Below are positions 57,373 through 64,000 of a stretch of DNA of 64,000 nucleotides, piece by piece. A model generated the notes under the pieces. That model did not search any database and was not told the origin of the DNA. It saw only the letters and a list, made by a program, of their open reading frames with translations. Origin of the DNA: a virus. Location of the stretch: IMG/VR virus record IMGVR_UViG_3300041409_000599, positions 1 to 64,000 of that record. One strand, given 5' to 3'. Made by a program: the position numbers and the translations under genes. Position 1 is the stretch's first letter. Every line of letters starts with the position of its first letter.

Positions 57373-57797
57373 TGCGTGTAACTCTCCATCTTGGCCAGCA
57401 CTTCGTCGGGATACGCCGCATTGCCGCCGCCATTCCATGCCAGCAGCCCCTTGCGCACATCGCCGCCGTGGGCATCCAGCTTGGCTTTCAGGTGTCTGCA
57501 TCCCCAGTCCAGGCCCGTATCTGGATCACAGAGGCTTGCCATCTTCGCGTTGAATCCCATCTCTCGCGCTGACTGACCCATGAGCTGCATCAGTCCCCAT
57601 GAGATTGAGCGCGCAACTGTTTCTGTTTGTCCCAGGGCAAGAGGTTCGACGTACCGCTTTTGAAACGCAGGCTCATAGCGGATGGCCCATGGCGCCCAGT
57701 TCGATTCCTGCTCAACTACCGCACAGACAAGAGCGCCATTAAGATCATGAAGGCGCGCAAAGTATCGGGCTTTGTCTTTCAGATCGTCTATGGTCAT
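57369..57797 (-). CDS. lytic transglycosylase (endolysin candidate)
   Basis: This is 142 residues from the ATG at 57797. The SLT-type fold shows the catalytic Glu in VVEQESNWAP (about 29-33), SWGLMQLMGQSAREMGF near 66, and LAWNGGGNAAYPDEVLAKM near the end. No signal peptide is present, so the holin candidate may release it. It cuts glycan strands at late lysis. Confidence 0.8.
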   Translation of the reverse strand: MTIDDLKDKARYFARLHDLNGALVCAVVEQESNWAPWAIRYEPAFQKRYVEPLALGQTETVARSISWGLMQLMGQSAREMGFNAKMASLCDPDTGLDWGCRHLKAKLDAHGGDVRKGLLAWNGGGNAAYPDEVLAKMESYTQ

Positions 57798-57877
57798 TCT
57801 GGAATCACCGCAGGGACAAGCTTTGTCAGTTTCATCGCCAGCCAGGTCGCCCAATCAAGCGACTGCTGAAACGTCAT
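57794..57877 (-). CDS. candidate 27-codon peptide upstream of lysin
   Basis: The frame MTFQQSLDWATWLAMKLTKLVPAVIPE ends in an ATGA overlap with the transglycosylase start. It is amphipathic and has no clear Shine-Dalgarno. It may be a coupling or regulatory peptide, or noise. Confidence 0.3.
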   Translation of the reverse strand: MTFQQSLDWATWLAMKLTKLVPAVIPE

Positions 57878-57880
57878 GAT

Positions 57881-58420
57881 TTAAATGGAGCTCCCGGATG
57901 GATTTTCACCACCGACCTCTTGCTTCAATGGCAAGTGCTCTGCCGGAGCTGCGGGAGCGTTAAACGGCCACATTCCTGTGGCCTCTGCCGTACACATCGT
58001 CCGCGCCGATTGCGATGTACTTACGAAACTGGCTCCCCGCTGACCATTCAAGGCCACTTCAGCGCTAGCAACCGAAGGCGGGGAATAACGCCACAGCTTG
58101 TAATTAGCTAGTGGCAAACTGTTTTCTTGCGTCAATGGCTCGGTCGCAACCGCCGACGTGCCAAACTGCGGATTGTCCGGATCGATGAACTGAAGGTTGG
58201 GAATACCAGCGTCCCGCAGCTTCCCAATCGCCTTGTTGAGGGACTTCTCACTTAATGCCTGCAGCACGATCACCCGCGGGATGCCGATGGCGCTGCATCC
58301 GAAATTCCTGAAGTAGACGCCGGCCATATGGAACACGGCATGGTTCGCCTGGACAATCTGCTGCTCGACCGGCAATTCATTGCGTACGAAAATGTAGATT
58401 GTGCGCTCGTCAATGTTCAT
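57881..58420 (-). CDS. peptidyl-tRNA hydrolase 2-like protein
   Basis: This 179-residue protein has an N-terminal 95 residues that match the PTH2 fold order: TIYIFVRNELPVEQQIVQANHAVFHM, then IGIPRVIVLQALSEKSLNKAIGKLRDAGIPNLQFIDP, then GTSAVATEPL. A Ser/Pro-rich tail is extra. PTH2 enzymes free peptides from peptidyl-tRNA. In phages this could recycle drop-off products of rapid late translation. Confidence 0.65.
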   Translation of the reverse strand: MNIDERTIYIFVRNELPVEQQIVQANHAVFHMAGVYFRNFGCSAIGIPRVIVLQALSEKSLNKAIGKLRDAGIPNLQFIDPDNPQFGTSAVATEPLTQENSLPLANYKLWRYSPPSVASAEVALNGQRGASFVSTSQSARTMCTAEATGMWPFNAPAAPAEHLPLKQEVGGENPSGSSI

Positions 58421-58584
58421 GCCGTGCCCACCTTCGCTCCAAAACTTACCCAGGCGTTGATGATCGTGTGCACCACTTCAATCCCGCAGTACGCCTCGTC
58501 CAGTTCGTCGTCAAAGATGTCCATCCCGGTCATGAAGTACGCTCTTCCTTCGGAGTTCTGACACAACTCGTCGCGCCACTTCAT
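58417..58584 (-). CDS. small hypothetical protein
   Basis: This is 55 residues from the ATG at 58584, itself in an ATGA overlap. It is acidic and helical (GMDIFDDELDEAYCGIEVVHTIINAW). Unknown. Confidence 0.45.
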   Translation of the reverse strand: MKWRDELCQNSEGRAYFMTGMDIFDDELDEAYCGIEVVHTIINAWVSFGAKVGTA

Positions 58585-58631
58585 AGAAGGAACACCCCGC
58601 GAAACCACAGCATGAACACCAGGCCAGTCAT
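58581..58631 (-). CDS. candidate 16-residue hydrophobic peptide
   Basis: MTGLVFMLWFRGVFLL starts in an ATGA overlap with the gene upstream and ends in an ATGA overlap with the gene downstream. Exact coupling on both sides is the main evidence. It may insert in the membrane. Confidence 0.4.
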   Translation of the reverse strand: MTGLVFMLWFRGVFLL

Positions 58632-58900
58632 GTAAGCGAATCCAGCCGGTCGCTATATTGCTTTACCAGTGGCTGTAGCCCCCATTTGGAAATGTTCCGC
58701 TTTGCGCCCATGAAGTACTTGCGCTTACATTCCGACCACAACCTGTAAACTGCGTCGAAGTCTTTATTTCCGTTGAACATTGCTTCCATAAATGGAGCAT
58801 CAATCGGATGGCTGTAGATCACGGGCTCTCGCTCCGGGCGGAAAGTCGTAAGCCGGTCAATCATGGTCTGGATGTGTTCCCGTTTGAGCGTTGTGGTCAT
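58628..58900 (-). CDS. hypothetical protein
   Basis: This 90-residue helical protein (KREHIQTMIDRLTTFRPEREPV, FDAVYRLWSECKRKYFMGAK) is not recognised. Confidence 0.5.
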   Translation of the reverse strand: MTTTLKREHIQTMIDRLTTFRPEREPVIYSHPIDAPFMEAMFNGNKDFDAVYRLWSECKRKYFMGAKRNISKWGLQPLVKQYSDRLDSLT

Positions 58901-58906
58901 AACCCT

Positions 58907-59152
58907 TTAAAGTCGCGGGATCTCCAGAAAATGTTGACGATCAAACTCTCTGCACTCCGGCAGTGGCTTGATCCTGATGTGTACTTTTTCGCAGTTGTAG
59001 CCGCCGTATTTAGCGGCACGGCAGGGCTTGCCAAAACCGTCCACCTCAATACAGTGAGGCGGCACAAAGTGAACTTGCGATTGCTGTTTCACAGCCGCGC
59101 TGCCATCCATCGCCAGCAATGACAGCGCAGCCATGACTCTCAGGAGCTTCAT
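58907..59152 (-). CDS. small exported protein
   Basis: This is 81 residues from the ATG at 59152. A hydrophobic signal (LLRVMAALSLLAM) is followed by a Cys-containing body (HCIEVDGFGKPC, YNCEKVHI, ECREF). It is probably periplasmic with disulfides. Role unknown. Confidence 0.5.
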   Translation of the reverse strand: MKLLRVMAALSLLAMDGSAAVKQQSQVHFVPPHCIEVDGFGKPCRAAKYGGYNCEKVHIRIKPLPECREFDRQHFLEIPRL

Positions 59153-59165
59153 CACAGTGAGTCGC

Positions 59166-60920
59166 TTAGTTGACGATTCTTAAGGTCGCTCCCTGCAACG
59201 TACTGCCGGCGCCATCGGTGCCCGTGGTATGGACCAGTTCGATTGTCAGGTGGGCCGGCAGGGCCAGATTAAGCGAGCCAACGCCAGCCACTAAGCTGCT
59301 CGATCCAGTAGATGGGTTAGCGCCCGCCGCCACTTGACTGACGGCCGCCCATCCAGTTCCCGGCGTGATGGTTCCGCCAGTGGCCGAAGTAGAGGCTACG
59401 GTTGTGGTTAACTGCTGGCAGAAGTGGAAGTTTGCCGCGGCCGCTAACGCTGTGGCTTCGGTAATTCTGATGGAACTGAGCTGCACCGGAGTTCCCGCTG
59501 TAACGTTCGATCCTTCCGCATCCCACCATACCTGTATTTGATCAACCGTATCGGCGGTGGTCGAGGTCTTAACGATCAACCCGCAGACCTCAATCGTTCG
59601 CCCGAGATAGTTCATGAAGTTGGATGGGAGCGGAATACTCCCTTCGACTTCGCCGATGGTCGTCTGTGCCGCCGCTGTAACTGGAAACACGATGTGCATC
59701 GCCTGTACTCCCGGGATGCCAATGCGATTTCCTGGCACATACGCATAGGTGGCGTGTGCCTCTTCGTTGGGATTGTGCTGCAGCGCCGATACCGACCCGA
59801 TCTCAGGGGCCAGAGTGCTGGTAACTACCGGGAAGCCGGTAAACTGCGCTCCGCCTTTAGAGAACAGTCCAGCCGCACCGGTAGTCGATGCCGCCTGCCC
59901 GTAAAGGGTATTAGCGATCGCGCAAGCCGGAGTTGTGGTTTCCAGAGTGGTTAGAGTGCAGACACCAGCCGAAACTGGAGCCGCCAGCAATACCGTGGGT
60001 TGAGTCAGCAACGGCAGCGAGAACGCTTGCGCATAGGATCCGGCGCTTACTGAAAGATACGGCTTCCACCCCACTACGTTGTCAGCGCGTGATGCGGGAG
60101 CGCCGATGTCAATCGCCTTGCTGGCTACTGAGGTAAAACTGGCGTCAGCCGAGCACGGAGATTCGTTGCCGTTGATGTCTACCAGGGTAATGCAGCCATG
60201 GACCGTGCCACCCCATGAGGCCGAGCCCACCACCGTTGCATCGGAGCAGAACGTGTGCGTGGTATCGCAAGCTGCTTGTGCAGTCAGTGTAGTAGGAGCT
60301 GCAAGCAGGGTGGTGGTCGAAGGCATAGTGTTCCAGTCCTGTTCCGCTCCCCGGCGCGTGTCTTTGATGGTCACGCTGGAAAATGGCAGCGCAGCGCTGA
60401 TCATGGCGTCAGTGCCAGACCAGAACGGGTCCACCATCACCGATCCGCCTCCCATAGCGAGTGCATCTTGGATGGCTTCCTGCAGTCCGAAAGTTCCGGA
60501 ACCTACCAGCGCTCCGGCGCCATGGGCATTCGCCAGCGTAGCAGTAAAGCTGCACCCTGCGGCCGAGTTGACTACCGCGGTCGGTGTCACTGTCTCCGAG
60601 GTAGCATCGCTGATAGTCAACGGCACACCGACCGCAATTGGGCTGAATGTCCGCCCGTTGACTGCGGTAAATGTGCAGGGGGTCTGGGTAAAGTTGCTGG
60701 CCGTGCTACCCGGATAGCCGACCTGGACTGTTTGGGCGCCCGACGCCACACTGCCGTAGACCACCAGTTGCCACTTGCTGTAATCGCTGGCATCGAAGAA
60801 CGCCTTAGGCGTGTTCGGAAAGTTCTGGGCCGCTGCCGGCGGCGCTGTGCTGATCACCATCAAACAGATCATCAGCATCGCCACCAGCGAACGGACGAAT
60901 GCGAATCCATGCTTTGTCAT
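59166..60920 (-). CDS. signal-peptide-bearing spike-like virion protein
   Basis: This 584-residue protein has an N-terminal segment (residues 8-31) that looks like a genuine signal peptide ending PPAAAQ. The rest is Ser/Thr/Ala/Gly-rich beta sequence typical of tail-spike or surface-adhesin stalks, with a small beta domain near the end (LPAHLTIELVHTTGTDG). A signal on a virion protein is odd; it may instead be an outer-surface adhesin carried by the phage. Confidence 0.55.
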   Translation of the reverse strand: MTKHGFAFVRSLVAMLMICLMVISTAPPAAAQNFPNTPKAFFDASDYSKWQLVVYGSVASGAQTVQVGYPGSTASNFTQTPCTFTAVNGRTFSPIAVGVPLTISDATSETVTPTAVVNSAAGCSFTATLANAHGAGALVGSGTFGLQEAIQDALAMGGGSVMVDPFWSGTDAMISAALPFSSVTIKDTRRGAEQDWNTMPSTTTLLAAPTTLTAQAACDTTHTFCSDATVVGSASWGGTVHGCITLVDINGNESPCSADASFTSVASKAIDIGAPASRADNVVGWKPYLSVSAGSYAQAFSLPLLTQPTVLLAAPVSAGVCTLTTLETTTPACAIANTLYGQAASTTGAAGLFSKGGAQFTGFPVVTSTLAPEIGSVSALQHNPNEEAHATYAYVPGNRIGIPGVQAMHIVFPVTAAAQTTIGEVEGSIPLPSNFMNYLGRTIEVCGLIVKTSTTADTVDQIQVWWDAEGSNVTAGTPVQLSSIRITEATALAAAANFHFCQQLTTTVASTSATGGTITPGTGWAAVSQVAAGANPSTGSSSLVAGVGSLNLALPAHLTIELVHTTGTDGAGSTLQGATLRIVN

Positions 60921-60978
60921 GTCGTTTAAGCTCCTGAGTTTTAAAGTTGGTTCTGAGAGATTGGTCTGGGTCTACGGA

Positions 60979-61182
60979 TTACGACCCGTTCTTGCTCATC
61001 ACGGCGTCATAATGCCGCTGGATCTCGGGTTTGCGTTCCACCAGGTCGTCAAAGCAGAGATTGGCTTTCACTCTGGTATGTTCCGCCCGGTCAAGCCGCT
61101 GCGTGGCGCGATGCAGAAACCACGTGCCTATGGCAATGGCGATGGTCAAAAGTGCCTGGATAAACATCCCGAGCAGGTTCAA
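60979..61182 (-). CDS. small membrane-anchored late protein
   Basis: This 67-residue protein has an N-terminal helix (LLGMFIQALLTIAIAIGTWFL) and a polar Arg/Glu-rich tail. It resembles the Rz or holin-accessory layout, but this is only suggestive. Confidence 0.5.
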   Translation of the reverse strand: MNLLGMFIQALLTIAIAIGTWFLHRATQRLDRAEHTRVKANLCFDDLVERKPEIQRHYDAVMSKNGS

Positions 61183-61238
61183 GGTTGTGGGCTCCTGGTG
61201 TGCTGAGTCTGCGGCAAAAGCTTCGTCCGGGAAACTAC

Positions 61239-61266
61239 TTGGCTTCTACCTCGAAACTGGTAGAAT
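61239..61266 (+). promoter_or_regulatory. promoter of the 61276 gene
   Basis: TTGGCT (61239-61244), 16 bp, TAGAAT (61261-61266). The ATG at 61276 lies 9 nt past the -10, implying leaderless mRNA. Confidence 0.4.
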
Positions 61267-61275
61267 TCGGGCGCT

Positions 61276-61692
61276 ATGAAAAGAACGTCTTTAGCGCAAT
61301 TGCTGATTTTGCTGCAAGCCGTCACCCTCATCGGTTTAGGTATTTCGCTTGTAGGTCCACTCACGTCGGCAGCCAGCCAGTTCTTAAGTCCGCTCTTTAT
61401 CATTGAAAGCAAAGGAAGCGGTGTAGCCTCTGCCGTCTTCTTTAGCTCTTTGCCGCAAGCCATACTGCGCTGCCTGATTGCAGTTGCCGCGCTCTGGTGG
61501 CTCTCAGAACAGAAGCGCATCGTCGCCGCAGGGGAAGGCGAAACTCTGCCGCGATTGAGCCTGAGAGCCAAACTCATTGTCTGCGCTGTCTTCGCGGTTG
61601 CTGTGTCGATTGGCATATTCCTTATTCCGAGGACCGTGGCGGCCCCGCCCGTCGTCTTTGAAGAGAGGGACATTCAGAGTTCTCCCAAATGA
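61276..61692 (+). CDS. membrane protein
   Basis: This 138-residue plus-strand protein has hydrophobic segments near 8-30, 58-75 and 98-118. The polar tail is short. It lies against the direction of the late operon beside a methyltransferase, an accessory (moron-like) position. Function is unknown. Confidence 0.6.
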   Translation: MKRTSLAQLLILLQAVTLIGLGISLVGPLTSAASQFLSPLFIIESKGSGVASAVFFSSLPQAILRCLIAVAALWWLSEQKRIVAAGEGETLPRLSLRAKLIVCAVFAVAVSIGIFLIPRTVAAPPVVFEERDIQSSPK

Positions 61693-61722
61693 ACGGCTCT
61701 CCCGCACTCTGGCCTTGCAGGG

Positions 61723-61731
61723 TGCTATAAT
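61723..61731 (+). promoter_or_regulatory. extended -10 promoter of the methyltransferase
   Basis: TGCTATAAT is a perfect consensus extended -10 (TGnTATAAT). No good -35 stands at 17 bp, as is common for this class. It is 11 bp before a GTG (61742) and 35 bp before an ATG (61766) in the same frame. Confidence 0.6.
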
Positions 61732-61765
61732 TTCGCCTTCTGTGCATTACCGGCCCGATGCGGAA

Positions 61766-62716
61766 ATGAGTAGCCGTGTCGGGCCCCTACCCAAAGGAAA
61801 AGCCGCGTTGATCTGTGCATTCTGCAATTCATCCGCCCATGAGTCTCATTCCGTCCGCGAAATGATGTTTGGACTCCGTGAGCGGTTCACCTATATTGAA
61901 TGCTCTGGCTGCGGGGCGCTGACTCTAGCCAACCCACCGCACGATCTCTCTCCCTATTACCCGAAGGACTATTACAGCTTTACCCTGCAAGGCGGCTTTT
62001 CCGCTAAAGCAAAATCCGTGATTCGCCACGCGATAGTCCGCGCCGGGCTGCGCTCCACTATGGGATTCCTGTTTCCCGAAGTGACCCGTAACCTCATCAA
62101 CACCCTCAAGCTGAGTCCAGAGATGCGGATTCTTGATGTGGGCGGCGGCAATGGCCAGCAGGTTAAAGACTTGATTACCGCTGGTTTCGCCGGCGCTCTT
62201 TGTATTGATCCGTTTACGTCTCAGGAAAGCGCCTACTGCCAGAAGAAATCCCTTGCCGAAGTGACCGGCCAATGGGATCGCATCATGTTTCACCATTCCC
62301 TTGAGCACATCGAAGATCAGATTGGCACCCTGGCCGAAGTGAAAAGAAAACTCGCTCCCGGTGGCCTCTGTCTGATTCGTATTCCCGTGGCTCGCTGGGC
62401 ATGGCGACATTACGGCGTCAACTGGGTCCAACTAGATGCGCCGAGGCACATGGTCATTCACACGCCCGATAGCATGATAAAAGCCGCCGAAATAGCAGGC
62501 TTGGAAGTTGCCACGATTAAAAATGATTCGTGGGCTTTCCAATTTTGGGGAAGCGAACTATACCGCAAGGACATCCCATTAGCTGAAGGACGCCCACATC
62601 TCTCAAGGTATTTTGACGCTGCCGATATGAAGCGATTCGATGCAAAGGCCAAATCTCTCAATGATTCAGGACAAGGCGATCAGGCTGCTTTCATTCTCAC
62701 CGCGCAAGGCATTTAA
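61766..62716 (+). CDS. class I SAM methyltransferase with N-terminal zinc finger
   Basis: This is 316 residues from the ATG at 61766; a GTG at 61742 would add 8. CAFC and CSGC (about 14-53) form a zinc-binding head. The SAM-binding fold runs LDVGGGNGQQVKDLI, ALCIDPF, FHHSLEHIEDQIGTLAEVKRKLAPGG. The layout matches glycan or small-molecule methyltransferases (Methyltransf_23) of surface polysaccharide clusters. It may modify a surface sugar and so block or change receptor use. Confidence 0.75.
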   Translation: MSSRVGPLPKGKAALICAFCNSSAHESHSVREMMFGLRERFTYIECSGCGALTLANPPHDLSPYYPKDYYSFTLQGGFSAKAKSVIRHAIVRAGLRSTMGFLFPEVTRNLINTLKLSPEMRILDVGGGNGQQVKDLITAGFAGALCIDPFTSQESAYCQKKSLAEVTGQWDRIMFHHSLEHIEDQIGTLAEVKRKLAPGGLCLIRIPVARWAWRHYGVNWVQLDAPRHMVIHTPDSMIKAAEIAGLEVATIKNDSWAFQFWGSELYRKDIPLAEGRPHLSRYFDAADMKRFDAKAKSLNDSGQGDQAAFILTAQGI

Positions 62717-64000
62717 CTACCACTATATCGCTGGCCACCCAAGCTGCCGCAGCGGGTGTAGTGTTGAAATTACCAATGACTGCTGTTGATACGCTTCCGC
62801 CAGTTTGTTTACAGCGATTGACGGTAACCGACGTGGTTGTCTGATCTTCGCAGTCACAATTCCACCCATTAAACGATGTCGGCAGTCCAATTGTTCCACT
62901 GTTCGCTGTGCCGCCGGTTCCTACGTTGATGGCAAAAGACGCTGAGCCATTACTGCCGACGATCGACGCTCCCGTGCCGAAGCCAGCAGAGATGGTTGGG
63001 GCCGTATCTGAAATTAAAAGATGACCAGTTGCCCGAGGGCGATAGGTGGTTGCGTCCACAAAGAAAGTGAACACATCTGACCACGCAAGCCCCGCACTCC
63101 CAAGAGGAACAGTGCCGTTAGTTGCGGGCAGGAAACCCGACGCTGCCGCAATTGTAAGAGCTCCTCCGTTGTTAGAATCCAGCTTAACGCAATTGTTGCT
63201 TGCATCAGAGTATGAGTAATTGTTTTGGGCCTGCGGGAAGATAACGCAATTTTTAGTATTGGCCCCTATTGTTACATCTTGAACCGTGTGTCCGTTGATG
63301 TTATTGCCAATCAGAATGAATTGAGTTAACTGAGTGGCCGCGCCCACTGGGAAGGCTGTACAAAGCCCCCTTGCTCCAACGCTAGTTCCAAGCAGTGTAT
63401 TTCCCGTAAGCAGATGTCCGAAGCCATCGTTTAGATTCACATCGCAGGTTGTATTGGTTTCAAAATCGGAATTGGTTACATGAAGTTGGGTGTTAACGGC
63501 CCCCGCTGCAACATTGATGCCGTTGTTGGAGTCCGCAGCCGTTGATGCGACCATGTCTATTCCGCGAGACGTTGCTCCAGAAATATTCCAGCCGTCTGCC
63601 GTGCCGGGATTAAATGAAGCATTATTGCCACCGCACAGGTCAGCGGTTGATTGCAGGAAGTGAATCTGGCTGTTTACCCCAGAACTTACTCCGTCTTTTA
63701 GAACGTAGCAGTGGCTTCCTGATTGATCAACATGCACATTCAGGAAGTTAATCATGAAGGCATTATCTTTGATGACAAAGCCTGAGCCTTTGGGCTGATT
63801 ACATTGAATATTCTCAAAACTGAGAGCGCGAACCTGCGTTGATCCGCTTCCGCCGTTAATATCTACGCAGTCGCCCGCCGTAGCCCCGCCCACGGTCTTG
63901 TTGCCAATCATGGCAAAGTCGCGGAACGTTACGCCTTCAACGGATGTACCACCGCCAAGCGAAATGACAAAGAAACTGTTGCCAGTTGAGGTATTCGTTA
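62697..64000 (-). CDS. tail spike, pectate-lyase-like (partial, start beyond window)
   Basis: At least 434 codons are visible, and the frame is open to the right edge. Repeating beta-helix coils are seen (FVIKDNAFMINFLNVHVDQSG, NGINVAAGAVNTQLHVTNSDFETN, TQFILIGNNINGHTVQDV). They are followed by a C-terminal head with LGSAGLAWSDVF and CDCEDQTTTSV...C. A right-handed parallel beta-helix that binds or cuts host glycans is likely. Its last 20 nt overlap the opposing methyltransferase. Confidence 0.65.
   Translation of the reverse strand, partial: TNTSTGNSFFVISLGGGTSVEGVTFRDFAMIGNKTVGGATAGDCVDINGGSGSTQVRALSFENIQCNQPKGSGFVIKDNAFMINFLNVHVDQSGSHCYVLKDGVSSGVNSQIHFLQSTADLCGGNNASFNPGTADGWNISGATSRGIDMVASTAADSNNGINVAAGAVNTQLHVTNSDFETNTTCDVNLNDGFGHLLTGNTLLGTSVGARGLCTAFPVGAATQLTQFILIGNNINGHTVQDVTIGANTKNCVIFPQAQNNYSYSDASNNCVKLDSNNGGALTIAAASGFLPATNGTVPLGSAGLAWSDVFTFFVDATTYRPRATGHLLISDTAPTISAGFGTGASIVGSNGSASFAINVGTGGTANSGTIGLPTSFNGWNCDCEDQTTTSVTVNRCKQTGGSVSTAVIGNFNTTPAAAAWVASDIVVVKCLAR

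Noticed and set aside
1-64000. CRISPR arrays, rRNA, insertion sequences and intact tRNA genes
   Set aside because: I found no regularly spaced repeats, transposase genes, rRNA signatures or full cloverleaf by reading. The only tRNA-like element is the partial one at 3964.

Overview
The window reads as most of the genome of a temperate, short-tailed (podovirus-like) phage of a Gram-negative bacterium. Portal, scaffold, HK97-type capsid, adaptor, a nozzle-like tail protein, terminase, lysis genes and spike-like proteins are present. No tape measure, sheath or baseplate genes are visible. Several accessory proteins and the integrase resemble families I associate with Acidobacteriota phages and hosts. 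That host guess is an inference from protein style and moderately high GC, not proof. A phage-encoded outer-membrane beta-barrel supports a diderm host.

Layout: (1) 1-3716, accessory genes, mostly on the minus strand: a HIRAN protein, small membrane or secreted proteins, a seven-helix membrane protein and an XRE regulator. (2) 3964-4013, the 3' half of a tRNA-Phe(GAA) gene without its 5' half, next to a tyrosine integrase (4071-5258, minus). This looks like attP, so the sequence is probably the unintegrated or packaged phage form. (3) 5.5-25.2 kb, a tightly packed plus-strand early operon with many ATGA/TGATG overlaps. It opens with a LexA-like winged-helix protein under a promoter containing a perfect inverted repeat. 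It continues through RecT annealing protein, a Cas4-like Fe-S exonuclease, a Rad50/SbcC-like ATPase, MazG-like and cold-shock proteins, two replication-type proteins, a Dam-type methyltransferase, a HerA-like ATPase, Fis- and LexA-like regulators, an alkyltransferase-like protein, an HNH nuclease and an Acb2-type anti-CBASS protein.

(4) 25.2-61.2 kb, the late genes on the minus strand. In transcription order: a spike-like protein, lysis and accessory genes (transglycosylase, holin candidate, tyrosine phosphatase, PTH2-like protein, beta-barrel, HExxH protein), portal, scaffold, capsid, HAD phosphatase, GroES co-chaperonin, adaptor, nozzle, a Hint-domain virion protein, a coiled-coil protein, a 2485-residue polyvalent protein, and last the terminase small subunit and a large subunit split into two overlapping genes. 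Early and late operons converge with only 7 bp between stop codons. (5) Two plus-strand islands lie inside late territory: 35030-35562 (a membrane protein and a Tat-signal protein) and 61276-62716 (a membrane protein and a SAM methyltransferase with an extended -10 promoter). (6) 62697 to the window edge is a partial pectate-lyase-like tail spike.

The most interesting theme is counter-defence and host manipulation. Acb2 in the early operon should sequester cyclic nucleotides. The giant late protein strings together 2H-phosphoesterase, ADP-ribosyltransferase-like, GGDEF-like and ParB-like domains and looks like a virion-delivered effector. Phage GroES, PTH2-like, tyrosine phosphatase and alkyltransferase-like proteins suggest further takeover of host protein folding, translation, signalling and repair.
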